Shown piece by piece: positions 51,960 to 62,685 of a DNA stretch of 64,000 nt. This DNA is from Hybos culiciformis (taxonomy: Eukaryota; Arthropoda; Insecta; Diptera; Hybotidae). Each line of letters begins with the position of its first letter. Positions within the stretch are counted from its first letter, which is position 1. The translations under genes and the position numbers were made by a program. The notes under the pieces were generated by a model. The model had not been told where the DNA came from. It ran no database searches and saw only the letters and a program-made list of their open reading frames with translations. The stretch is from the NCBI GenBank assembly GCA_964007475.1, contig OZ023273.1, positions 47,245,525-47,309,524 of the forward strand, read 5' to 3'.

Positions 51960-52971
51960 GGCTACAGGACATAACCGCGAATGTCATAACCGCGAAACTT
52001 TTTTGTCATAACCGCGAAATAAAAAATAAAAATGTCATATCCGCGAAAAATGTCTTATATTTTTTTTTGTCATAACCGCGAAAAAATATGGCAAAAAATT
52101 GAAAAAATTTCGTTTTGCGGTTATAACAAAAATTTTTGTTATAACCGCGAAACACAAAATTTCGATTTTTATCATTTCGCGGTTATAACAAAAAATTTAG
52201 TTAAAACCGCGAAATGACAAAAATCGAATTTTTGTGTTTCGCGGTTATAACAAACATTTTTGTTATAACCGCGAAACACAAAAAATCAATTTTTATCATT
52301 TCGCGGTTATAACAAAAATTTTTGTTATGACCGCGAAACACAAAAACTCGTTTTTTTTCATTTCGCGGTTATAACAAAAATTTTTATTATAACCGCGAAA
52401 CACAAAAACTCGATCATTTTGAAAAATGAAATAAGACCTCGATAAAAAAAATGGTGTGCTTACCAGACCTCGAAAAAAAAATGTTGTGGGATAAGCACAC
52501 GGAAGGGAGCAGCAGGGCAACGGGCGGGCGGTTGGACCAAACGCCCGCCCGCCGCCCTGCTTCCACCCCTCCCGTGTGCTTACCTCACAACATTTTTTTT
52601 TCAAGGTCTTATTTCAGTTTTCAAAATGATCGATTTTTTGTGTTTCGTGGTTATAACAAAAATTTTTGTTATAACCGCGAAAATTCGATTTTTGTGTTTC
52701 GCGGTTATAACAAACATTTTTGTTATAACCGCGAAATGAAAAAAATCGAATTCTTGTGTTTCGCGGTTATAACAAAAATTTTTGTTATAACCGCGAAATG
52801 ACAAAAATCGAATTTTTGTCATTTCGAATTCGCGGTTATGACAAAAATAAAATTAGTTTCGTGGTTATAATAAACATTTTTGTTATAACCGCGAAACTCA
52901 TACAAATTCTAGTTTCGCGGTTATGACAAAAAATTTTCGCGGTTATGACATTCGCGGTTATGTCAGTTCAT
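51960..52971. mobile_element. Large foldback element, GACATAACCGCG type, with 9-bp target duplication (FB-C)
   Basis: The identical 9-mer CATAAATAT lies at 51951-51959 and 52972-52980. The left end reads GGCTACAGGACATAACCGCG, then AATGTCATAACCGCGAAA. The right end inverted reads ATGAACTGACATAACCGCG, then AATGTCATAACCGCGAAA, so the first 45 or so bases of both ends match. The body is a chain of alternating TTTCGCGGTTATAACAAA and its complement, with tips of the type AAATTTTT. At 52481-52592 sits a GC-rich inverted core: arms 52481-52530 and 52541-52592 with CGGGCGGGCG and CGCCCGCCCG innermost, around a short spacer. Long reading frames here on both strands are read-through of the repeats (e.g. 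FRGYNKNFCYNRE), not genes. Confidence 0.88.
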
Positions 52972-53331
52972 CATAAATATTCATATTTTTGTTAGGCATA
53001 CTGAATTAAGAATTTACCAAAACCGAATTGAACAGACGAAAGATTTAATTCACCTCAATAAATATATATTTCATTCTTGAATATAATAAACTATAAACAA
53101 AGTAATATATCATAAACATTAATGTTTGCACGTTTTACAAAAAAAAGTAATCAATTCCAGACGATATTGTTCTTACTTCGAAATTAATAATTAAATAATT
53201 ATTTTACCAAATTAAATATCATTTCCGGCTGTAAGATAAACACTAAAAAAAATAATTAAGGAAAAATTGTGAAGCTGTAAATAAAACAAATGTTGGGATT
53301 TTTTTTTTATTACAAATTATATGATTATGAA

Positions 53332-53335
<4 letters not shown>

Positions 53336-53365
<30 letters not shown>
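53336..53365. repeat. (TA)n microsatellite
   Basis: About 30 bases of uninterrupted TA dinucleotides, upstream of the RasGRF gene. Confidence 0.95.
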
Positions 53366-53368
<3 letters not shown>

Positions 53369-53519
53369 TTTACATTATAGGTTTAAATGGTTTATAATAC
53401 AAAGGTCAATCTAATAATCTTTAATAATTTTAAAACTTTTCTATAAATATATATGTATGTATATGTATATATAAGTTACTAGGTATATTTTTTATAATTA
53501 ATTATTTTTTATTTTTCAG

Positions 53520-53655
53520 GTGTTGAAAAAATGTTTTCTCAGTACAAGTCAATAAAACTATTTACCAATAGTTATAAAGAATATTATATTTTTATATGGT
53601 ATATATCTGTGAATTAAATTAATTTTAATGAAATTAAAAGAAAGAATTTGTTTAA
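53520..53655 (+). other. Probable 5' UTR part of the first visible RasGRF exon
   Basis: A pyrimidine tract ending in AG at 53518-53519 is a good acceptor, so the exon carrying the start codon probably begins at 53520 and has an upstream untranslated exon outside the recognised sequence. Two upstream ATGs are present: a 28-codon uORF at 53531-53617, and a 35-codon frame at 53628-53735 that overlaps the main start in another frame. Confidence 0.5.
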
Positions 53656-55185
53656 ATGTTAAGCCCGAAAATGCAACGCTCTGTTCGTGTGAACGAGAGC
53701 CAATTATTGATGCTATCAGATCGTGCCCAGTATGATCATTCAATGGTAAGTGTGTACATTTGTGTATCTGTAATAAATCTACATAATATATCTAGAATTG
53801 TTTTGCAGGATGTGAAGTGTATTTGTATATATTTTACACATATATACTAGCTGAGTGTGGCTGATTTTATCTATTATAATCTACTAATTCGATTTAGGTG
53901 TTTTTAAAATTCAACAACCACTAGACCAATCGACACCATATTTGAATCTAATGCTAGTTTGCTCTTCTCTTAAGTTTGGACCGGGTAGGTGGTGAGATAT
54001 CCTACAAATATCCTGTGTCGGTTCGTCCAGTTGTTCTTGATTTTTAGAAGTACATACCCGAATATTCGATTTTCATATTTTAAGAAGATATAAAAATGAG
54101 TGGTGAAAACATAACTTCAGCTCAGCTGAAACTTTGCATGCAAAGGAATATTTTTTTAATATTTATCGTTCTTTTTCAAGTTTTACTGCCTATTTCATAC
54201 TATTTTCCTATTCTTGTAAACATGCGATTCAAATTTTAATTGAAATGTAAATAAAATGCTGTATATTTAATAATAATACATAGGTACCTACATTACATTT
54301 TATTAAAATGATTGAAATTGAATGTTACTTATTCAACGAAAAAACTAAGAAAACTGTTTGTAACTTTCTTCCTTTTCTCAATTACAAGACTCAGAAAAAA
54401 ATCTTCATTTTATTTTTAGCATGGTTATTTGTACAAAAGAACATCTGATAGTAATAAATGGCAATTAAGATGGTTCATATTATATCAGGTAAAGGTTATG
54501 ATTTTTTTTTTCTAAAAAAGCTTTTGGTTTGAAAACAGATCTAGTCGTACTAAAGCAAATCTACAATTTAATTCTTATAAGAAAATTCAATCGAAGAAAA
54601 GTCATAATTAGTTTGTGACCAGGAACGAATGGCTTTCAAAAGCAATTTTGCACCAAAAATGTTAATTTTAAAATAACTCTATACTTATATTATATTATAT
54701 ATATAATCTTTCTCTTCCTTCAGAACATATTATTCTATTATGAAAATGAGCACGCTCAAAGACCATCTGGAATAATATTTTTAGAAGGATGTTATTGTGA
54801 AAGACTTGTTTCAGCGCCCACATGTTTGAATTCCTTAAATCCACCATCGGGACAAGGATCAAAACCTTCCAAGGAAGAAAAATTGCAGGTAAATTATAAA
54901 TCATAAGTAAATATTATAAATCATAAGGAAGTATTAAAAACTTATTTTCTTTGGGATATGATATATGAAGTTAATGATTGGAAAATTTTCAATCATTATA
55001 AAAAATTCTTATTATTGCAAGAAAGTTTATTAATGGTTTTTTTGTTTTGTGATAACAATTTATTCTCTTAATTTTTAGCATTGTTTTTCTATATCATATC
55101 GTCGTGAAAATCAACGACAATATGAGCTAAGAGCCGGAACTGAGTCGGAATGTTCTGCATGGATTTTGGCAATTAGGGAAGCAAG
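53656..55185 (+). CDS. RasGRF: RasGRF exons 1-4: N-terminus and first PH domain
   Basis: Exon 1 (53656-53745) encodes residues 1-30. Exons 2-4 (54420-54488, 54724-54888, 55079-55185) encode a PH domain, roughly residues 30-145: [19 protein letters not shown] in the first strands, LFYYENEH and [13 protein letters not shown] next, and the C-terminal helix with the invariant tryptophan in [14 protein letters not shown]1 helps membrane recruitment in the family. All three introns before exon 4 are phase 0; exon 4 ends in phase 2. Confidence 0.93.
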
Positions 55186-58100
55186 GTAATTATTTTTGGT
55201 CTATGTACGAATATCAAAATTAATATCAAAATAAGAAAAGACTAAAAATTTCGAACTTTCGTGAAACAATGTCAATGGAAAATTGTTTCATATAATTCTT
55301 ACCTATAGAAAAAAAATTATGTCATGTACGATGTACATATGTACAATTGAACATAATGTAACCAAAAAGCTTAAACAAATGTTAAGTTTTCTCTATATGT
55401 CCACACTCTATCTTGAAGTCTTATATTTGCTTATTATTAATTCATTTGATAAGTGCTTCTAACATTGTTCATACTAATATAATTTTAATTTTTTTAGCTT
55501 CAACAAACTTTTACTCCAAAAGGAAGAATTAGAACAGAAACATGTTCATTTATTACAAGTTGTTGAAAGTGAAAAAACTGCCAAATGGCAATATACTCAA
55601 CATTGTGAAGAACTGGCATCAGAAATAAAGAAATTACGAGCCGAGGTAAGAAAATATAATCATTTGAAGTTTTGAAATCAACAACCATTCAATAAATGGC
55701 ACGACCACAATCTTTGAAATACAAAATATGGAAATATTGATGTGTAATATCAGAATATATCTATTTAAAAGTCCAATAATAGCATCAAAAGTGTTATTTT
55801 TAAAATCTTGCAAACCCAAAACTATATAATTTTGTTCATTTAATTATTTTAAAAATATATTTATAGATATGTGCATTGAGACGCGAATGTAAATCGTCAG
55901 TATCAAGCACTCCGGTTAGACGAGAGAGTTTTGCAACAGTTATTGAACCGCCACCTACTGAAGAAAATACTAATTTAACTGGATTATGTTCGCAAGTTCA
56001 AGACTCAGTTGAGCTAAGAAAAATAAAAAAGGTAATTAATTTGAAACATTTATTTCTGTTCCTATTGGCGCCGTGACATTTGTCCGCGATGAAATTTGTA
56101 TGGAAAACTTCGCGGACAAATGTCATTTTGCAAAATGTCATTTGTCCGCGATTGTAAAATGACATTTGTCCGCCGCGGACAAATGTCCCAAAATTAGCGG
56201 ACAAATGACATTTTGCAAAATGACATTTGTCCGCGATTGAATTTTGTAACTTTAGCGGACAAATGTCATTTTGCAAAATGTCATTTGTCCGCGATTGATT
56301 TTTCGAATTTTTAGCGGACAAATGTCATTTTGCAAAATGTCATTTGTCCGCGATTGAAATTTTTAATTTTTAGCGGACAAATGTCATTTTGCAAAATGTC
56401 ATTTGTCCGCGATTGATTTTTCAGTTTTTTTAGCGGACAAATGTCATTTTGCAAAATGTCATTTGTCCGCGATTAATTTTTATCGCGGACAAATGACATT
56501 TTGGAAAATGTCATTTGTCCGCGGCGGACAAAAGACATTTTGATTCGCGGACAAATGTCATTTTTATGTCCGTGATACAAAAACAAATCGCGGAGAAATG
56601 TCCCGCGGACAAATGTCCAACCCCCTTCCTATTCACGGTCCTCAATTTAAATAAGAAAACTAATTATTAATATAATGTTCAACTGTCGCACATATAAAAT
56701 ACTTAAGTTAAATTTAATGTTTTTAGGTCCAAAGTTTTTTTCGTGGCTGGTTGTGCCGACGTCGATGGAAACAAATTGTCGAAGAATACATAAAATCTCC
56801 ACATGCTGAGAGTATGAGAAAAAGAAATCATCTGGTATTCAGTATGGTGGAAGCTGAAGAAGAATACATGGAACAACTAGAAGTAAGAGACAATTGACTA
56901 AAGTCAAATTCAATTGAATCCAATTGAAGGTCTTCAAAACTATCTGCTTCTAATTATAAAAAGTACAATATTTTTCTTTATCTTGTATTTTTTTTCAGGT
57001 TTTAGTATCATGTTTTCTAAGACCATTTAGAATGGCAGCAAGCTCAAAACGTCCACCGTGTACACATGAAGATGTCAATTCAATATTTTTGAATTCTGAA
57101 ACAGTTTTATTTTTACATCAAATATTTTTAAAAGGACTAACCTCACGTCTAGAATCTTGGCCAACTTTAGTTTTAGGTAAAAATTTATAAAATTTTCGTA
57201 AAATTATAAGATTTATAAAATTTACAAAAACTCAATAATGGAGTTTTTTAATCTTCTAGGTGATTTATTTGATATGCTCTTGCCAATGCTGAGTATTTAT
57301 CAGGAATATGTACGAAATCATCACTATAGTTTACAAGTTCTAACAGAATGCAAACAAAATCAAAATTTTGCAACAGTATTAAAAAGATTGGAAGCTAAGT
57401 CGACTTGCCAAGGACGCAGTTTAGAAACATTTTTAACATATCCTATGCATCAGGTAACGATTATAAAAATTTTAAATTTTCAATAGATTTTGCAATAAAT
57501 GTATCATGAAAAAAATGTTTTATAGTGTTATAAAGTGCATACGCAACAAAATCTCAAAAATTAAAATTTTTGTTTTTTTCTTCCACTTTAATAAAATGTG
57601 CACAAACCCAAAGTCCAATCCTATTTAATAAGTTATATTTTTAGATTCCGAGATATATAATAACATTGCATGAATTATTGGCACATACTCCACATGACCA
57701 TGTAGAGCGAAAAAGTTTACAAAATGCCAGACAACAATTGGAAGATCTTTCTCGTCAAATGCATGATGAAGTGTCAGAAACTGAAAATTTACGAAAAAAT
57801 TTAGCGGTTGAACGAATGATAGTAGAAGGTTGTGATATATTATTGGACGTCAATCAGGTTTTTGTGCGGCAAGGTAAAACTGTACTATTTCTGTTTTAAA
57901 AAAAAAAAAAAATATTTCTACCAAAGTTTTAATGAAATTTAGTTTCTGTTTTAGTTAGGGTGAATGGTCTTGAATTCTTGATATATAGCTCATTAGCACC
58001 AGCCTTGATATAAAACTCATGGGAACTAGAATTCAAGACTCAATACCTATCAGAGACATTGAATACACATTAATTTCAACTATTATCCTCATATTAGTCA

Positions 58101-61100
58101 AATTACATAATAGATAATTACTATAGTATTTCTAGAGTGAAGTTATCAAATGTACTCCCAATGTGTTTGCTAAGCATTGAATCTTGATTCGTAACGCTGA
58201 TGAGATATCATACTTAGCAAGATCATTCAATTCTCGTTTAAAAAATTCAGTTTATTTTTCATTTCTTAATCGTAAACCTTTTTTTTACTTTTTGTTTTTT
58301 AGGAAGTCTGGTTCAAATTCCTCCTGGAAAAGGAAGATTTCGTAGTCGTTTGGCATCATTTCGAAGTGAGAATAAGGATAATGTTCGGCAATGTTTCTTG
58401 TTCTCAAATCATTTGATTGTAGCAACCAGGTACAAGTTTCCTTTTTATTATTAGATAAAAATACTTATCAGTGATAATAAATTTTACAGAACTTCCGGTG
58501 GTCGTTTACATTTACTTCAAGATGTCGGCAAAATACCATTAATTGATGCCACATTAATTGAGGATCCAAGTGATTCTGAAAAAGAAGACGATGGTAATTT
58601 AATATTCTTGGTTAAGAATTTTTAGCGATTGTCAATTAAGGAATCTAATAAAAACATTTTTCATAAATTCTTTTTACTAGATACTACTTCGCAACAAACG
58701 GATATTAGTTGTTTAAGTGTGAATGATTCAGTGAATAATAATCCTCATCATCGCGATTTTAAAATTGCAATAGATACAAGAAGTGGACAGCGGCATTTTA
58801 TACATTTAGTAGCAGCAACTGTCCAGGATAAGGAAGCCTGGATATCAGACATATCACAATGTTTGGACAACATACATATGCACTCAATGTTTGCACCAGG
58901 TCTAATCGGATCAGCAGGAGGTGAAGGGTACAAATAACTTATAAATCAAGATCAAAAAATATTTAATAAACTTTTTTTTCTCTTTTATTTTTTTTTTTTG
59001 CGTTGTGTTGTTTGTGATTGATGTTGTAACGTGTTGCTGTATTATTGTATTTTATTTTAATGATAAACCTGTAGGTTCAATAGCACACCACCATGCTCTG
59101 AAATCAGATCCTCACTTATTTAAGGATGATGTGGATATTCGTTTTTCTAGAACTTTAAATTCGTGTAAACTTCCTCAAATACGATATGCTACTCCTGAGC
59201 GACTATTAGAAAGACTTACAGGTATCAAAATATAATAATTGTTTGCTAACTAAACTAGGATGAATTGTTTTAATTTTATACTACATATATTCGTAGTGTA
59301 CAGTTGTACATGCGTTTAACAGAGGACTAAGAAATCTAAAGTCTAATTTTCTACATAGCAGCGGTCAAAGATGATTATTAATAAAAAGAAAACGACAACT
59401 CATCCTAGTTTGTTGCAGTGATTGAAAAATTAAAACGTTCTTTATTAATTGTTATAGTTTTTGTTTTATCGATTTCTATTGCAGATCTTCGTTTTCTGTC
59501 TATCGACTTTTTAAACACTTTTCTTCTTACATATCGCGTATTTACTGACGGTGAAAAAGTATTAAGTGCTTTAAAAAAAGTATTTTATGAACCTCCACCT
59601 GAATCATCTTGTGAATGTGATCAACCAGGTGATTTTTTAGATATTCCTGGATCATATGATGGAGGATATTCATTAAGACGAACATCAGGTGCAAGCTCCG
59701 TTTCTGGTAAAATTAGTTTATTAGTTGAAAATTAAATTTTTAACTTAATGATTGTTTCAAAAGGTTATTGTTCTGAAGGTGCCGATCGTGACAGATCTTG
59801 CAGCACAGACTCTTCTTTTGTTCGAGTTCGTCATTATCGAAAATTGGCTAATCAACATATATTGCATGGAAGCTTTAGTAGTGCCGGCGGTGCCAGCTCT
59901 TCCGGAATGTCGAATATAAATACTTCAGAAGCTGCTAGTAGTAATCGTTATGCCTCTCTTTTTCCACATCATCAACCAGATGAGCAATTACAATGGATAC
60001 CTGAACAAACTGGGTCTACAATTGTGCAAGAAGAGTCTTCAGACAAAAGTAAAATTTCAGCTGTGAATTCTAATAAAGAAAATGAGACGAAAAGTATGGA
60101 TGGATATTTAAGTGTTCCATCGACAACCATAGCTGCATCAATCAGTTCCGATACTTTAACAGGTAAGTCCCCAAAAACAGTATTAAAATTGTTTGTTGTA
60201 GTTGATTTTAGTGAAGATGTAGGTGATTGTTCTAAGCCTCATTAAAACCAACAAGAAATAAACAATATTTCAACTTCACTTTGTCGGTCATCTCAAAGAG
60301 ACAGGCAATATTAAAAACTTTATTTTAAATATAGATAATGAATTATTTTTATTAGTTGGTTTTTAATATTTCATAGAAAATACACTCAGTGGACCATCCT
60401 CACCATCGAATTTAAGCTCAGTAACTCTGGTGGGTTCAATGGGATCAGGGGTTCAAGATCAAAACGATACTAATAAATCTAATGATACAACACCAACAGA
60501 TGAAAGAAATTTTAAGTATTCCCATGCGCCTAGTTGCCCTATACCGGAGCGCATAAAGAAAAAGAAGCCTCCGGATGAAAAAGAAAAACTAATTTCACCT
60601 CCTCCACTTCCTGAGAGAAAATTATCAATCAGCTCACTGATTTCAAAAAACTTAGGGACAAATGCATCATTTCATTCGAATAAACAAAATATTGCGCCCG
60701 CAACAGTAGTTGGACAGCCGTTATCAAAGCATAGACAATCTTTGCCAACTGTTACAACAACAGTTTTTTTAGACAATCAAACAGAAATTAAATCACCACC
60801 ATCAACAAAAACCTCGTCACCATTATCTCCTAATCGTAATTTCAGTGGAAGATCATCAGGGCATCAACAACTAATTTGTATGCCTTCAGCTTCTCCAACT
60901 GTTCAAAATTCAGGAAGTACAAATGTTATAAGTGATCTGAAGGAAAACGTTTTGAATAGCCTAGCGAACTGTAAGCGAGAAATTATTGGAGTCAAACGTG
61001 GTAGTATTGCTAGTAAACGTGATAGTATAACCAGCCCACCATCATTGCGAGCTTCATCCATTTCTCCGCCAAAAATAAATTTTTTAATGGATAGGAGGCC

Positions 61101-62685
61101 CAGCGCGGGAAACTACGACAATATACCTCATGCAGCTCTTTGCATTCATAGGCGTAGTCTACAAATGAGTGGTGATGGTGGAATATATCGAGTAATAAAT
61201 TTTTTTTCAGTAATCATTAAAACTTTTAAAATAGGTTCAATAATATGTTAAAGCTTTGATTTCCTTGAATTAAAATATTTTATTTCGTTATGAATTAAAT
61301 ATACCTCTAACATTAAAACTGTGACGGGTTTCTCAAAATTTTGAATAACTAATTTTGAATTAATTTTTGTGTTTTAGTTCGCAATATAAACGAAATAATA
61401 TTTTTAATAAAAATATTATAATCCAAAATCAAGTTTTAAAAATTTCAGGCAGTATCTATTTACAAATTAATGTTTACCCAATCTTTTTTTATTATAAATC
61501 ACAAAAAATGTGAATTATTTTCTATTTGAAGAATACTCAAGGAAATGATAAAATGAGCAGCCCACGAGTATCACATCGAATTATCAGAACACCTGAAAAA
61601 CCGAAGAAAAACTCATTTTATTCACCCCAACGGGAGCCTCCAAGGTATAGATAAAAATAAATGACCACTAAATATACATTTTTCTAGATAGCATTTGTTT
61701 GTAAGACATTGGCATGTCGTTAAAACATCAAATATCTGATTTTCTGTACAATGACACACATTTAGGTGCACTTTAGTAACAACATCACAGAGTTAGATGT
61801 TTTAGCGACTTACTCACGATTTCGATTCACATTATAAACAACTTTTTTTTTTAAATCATTATAATTATATAATATTTATTGTATTTATAATATCACTTAC
61901 ATAACTTATCATTAACTTATATTTTATTTTCTTTCTAATCATCGAAGCTTATGGAATATTAATTTCCATCAATACGAAATTATATTTTTATTATTCTTAT
62001 ACATCGACCTAAATATACCTAAATATCTTTACGTACTTTGTGTTATTATGAACTCCGATTCGTGTCTATATCAATTATAATTCTTTCCATCTTGAAAATG
62101 GAATTGCATATTTATCTATTCTTTGATTTTAATCCAAAAAATTTTGAGAACAAAATAATGACTTAACAATTTTTACTATGAAATCATAATAAATCGTAAC
62201 ACAACGCAAACGTTCAAGTAAATAAATTATTAACATAAACACATTTCGATTCATATTTATTTTGATTAAAATAATTTAAAGGGGCGAGATTTAACTGATA
62301 AAAAGAAAGTATTTTAAATGTCCTTTCCAAATCAAAGTAAAGATCATTTAAATATAAAGTTGGAAAACAATTAATTTTTGAAAAGAATTCCACTTTCGCA
62401 CTACAATAAAGTTAGGTTTGTCCGAAAATGTGTTTATGTTACAAATAAATGTATAGTTTACCATCATATAGTATTTTCAAAATTATTATGTAATTGCACA
62501 CATAGGAGATTTTCGGAAAGTGATGATGAAATGGCTTCATCAATATATACGACACCGCGTGGCTCATTAGGTGGCACTTCATTGGGTACAATATCATCTA
62601 GAGCTTCTATGCAGCATGATCCTGTTGCTCATTGTTCTAGTAAAGTAGGTGTTGTAATAACATCGTCCAGGCAATCACACAGAAG
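53656..62685 (+). CDS. RasGRF: RasGRF-type Ras guanine-nucleotide exchange factor, 19 coding exons, 3' end outside the window
   Basis: Joining the exons gives at least 1282 residues collinear with vertebrate RASGRF1/2: PH1, coiled coil, IQ, DH, PH2, REM, then a long linker. The CDC25 domain that loads GTP on Ras lies beyond 64000. Exons: 53656-53745, 54420-54488, 54724-54888, 55079-55185, 55498-55645, 55867-56031, 56727-56882, 56999-57176, 57260-57453, 57645-57873, 58303-58429, 58490-58593, 58681-58920, 59075-59221, 59485-59706, 59764-60162, 60377-61191, 61532-61644, 62506-62685. All junctions keep frame with GT-AG ends. In the family the IQ motif binds Ca2+/calmodulin and the DH domain can activate Rac, linking calcium signals to Ras/MAPK at the membrane. 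The start could be 53656 or the in-frame ATG at 53671 (MQRSVRVNE), which aligns with the vertebrate N-terminus. The ends of exons 13 and 17 are the least certain junctions. Length already matches whole vertebrate proteins because the linker is long. Confidence 0.93.
55498..56031 (+). CDS. RasGRF: RasGRF exons 5-6: coiled coil and variable segment
   Basis: Exon 5 (55498-55645) has a charged, leucine-spaced helix ([20 protein letters not shown]) that fits the coiled coil between PH1 and IQ. Exon 6 (55867-56031) is a less conserved serine- and proline-containing stretch ending in ELRKIKK just before the IQ motif. The intron after exon 6 (56032-56726) contains the foldback element FB-D. Confidence 0.9.
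56067..56624. mobile_element. Foldback element, GACATTTGTCCGCG type, inside a RasGRF intron (FB-D)
   Basis: TTCCTATT flanks both sides (56059-56066 and 56625-56632), an 8-bp direct repeat. The right end inverted reads GGGGGTTGGACATTTGTCCG, then CGGGACATTTCTCCGCG. The left end is GGCGCCGTGACATTTGTCCG followed by CG. The interior repeats GCGGACAAATGTCATTTTGC and the complementary half around the tip CATTTTGCAAAATG about six times, separated by short ATTGATTTTT-like linkers. It begins 35 bp past the exon 6 donor. No coding potential; the minus-strand frame across it is repeat read-through. Confidence 0.88.
56727..57873 (+). CDS. RasGRF: RasGRF exons 7-10: IQ motif and DH (RhoGEF) domain
   Basis: Exon 7 (56727-56882) starts with the IQ motif [15 protein letters not shown] (about residues 249-263), the calmodulin-binding site of the family, and leads into the DH domain with [16 protein letters not shown]. 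Exons 8-10 (56999-57176, 57260-57453, 57645-57873) complete the DH domain to about residue 470: [50 protein letters not shown] (conserved core helix) and [12 protein letters not shown]. The catalytic helices appear intact, so Rac-directed exchange activity is plausible. Confidence 0.93.
58303..58920 (+). CDS. RasGRF: RasGRF exons 11-13: second PH domain
   Basis: Exons 58303-58429, 58490-58593 and 58681-58920 encode about residues 501-658. Features of the DH-associated PH domain are [47 protein letters not shown] and the final helix [16 protein letters not shown]. The chosen end of exon 13 (GAG before GTGAAG) is the donor that keeps frame with exon 14; a nearby GGTACA would not. Confidence 0.88.
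59075..59706 (+). CDS. RasGRF: RasGRF exons 14-15: beginning of the REM (RasGEF N-terminal) domain
   Basis: Exon 14 (59075-59221) contains [20 protein letters not shown] and [12 protein letters not shown]; exon 15 (59485-59706) begins [20 protein letters not shown]. These are near-diagnostic RasGRF REM sequences. After about residue 730 the similarity fades into a low-complexity stretch rich in Ser, Pro and Gly, so the REM domain is interrupted by, or leads into, the long linker as in vertebrate RasGRFs. Confidence 0.93.
59764..62685 (+). CDS. RasGRF: RasGRF exons 16-19: long Ser/Pro-rich linker
   Basis: Exons 59764-60162, 60377-61191, 61532-61644 and 62506-62685 encode about 500 residues between REM and CDC25. 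They are rich in Ser, Thr and Pro, with a basic patch ([13 protein letters not shown]) followed by [11 protein letters not shown], a possible SH3 ligand, and RRPSAG and RRFSESDDE as possible basophilic kinase sites. The end of exon 19, [14 protein letters not shown], resembles the vertebrate segment before the C-terminal part of REM. Splice ends at 61191 and 61532 are the least certain. The intron between exons 15 and 16 is only 57 bp (59707-59763). Confidence 0.8.

Noticed and set aside
52032..52822. Several overlapping reading frames on both strands (FRGYNKNFCYNRE-type repeats)
   Set aside because: They are translations of the palindromic GTTATAACCGCG words in element FB-C; both strands stay open because the repeat is its own complement, not because of selection for protein.
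55998..56321. Minus-strand frame of 107 codons
   Set aside because: It is read-through of the GACATTTGTCCGCG palindromes of FB-D inside a RasGRF intron.
26700..56630. CRISPR array interpretation of the regularly spaced repeats
   Set aside because: The repeats alternate in orientation as palindromes, spacers are not unique, and the sequence is a spliced animal nuclear genome.
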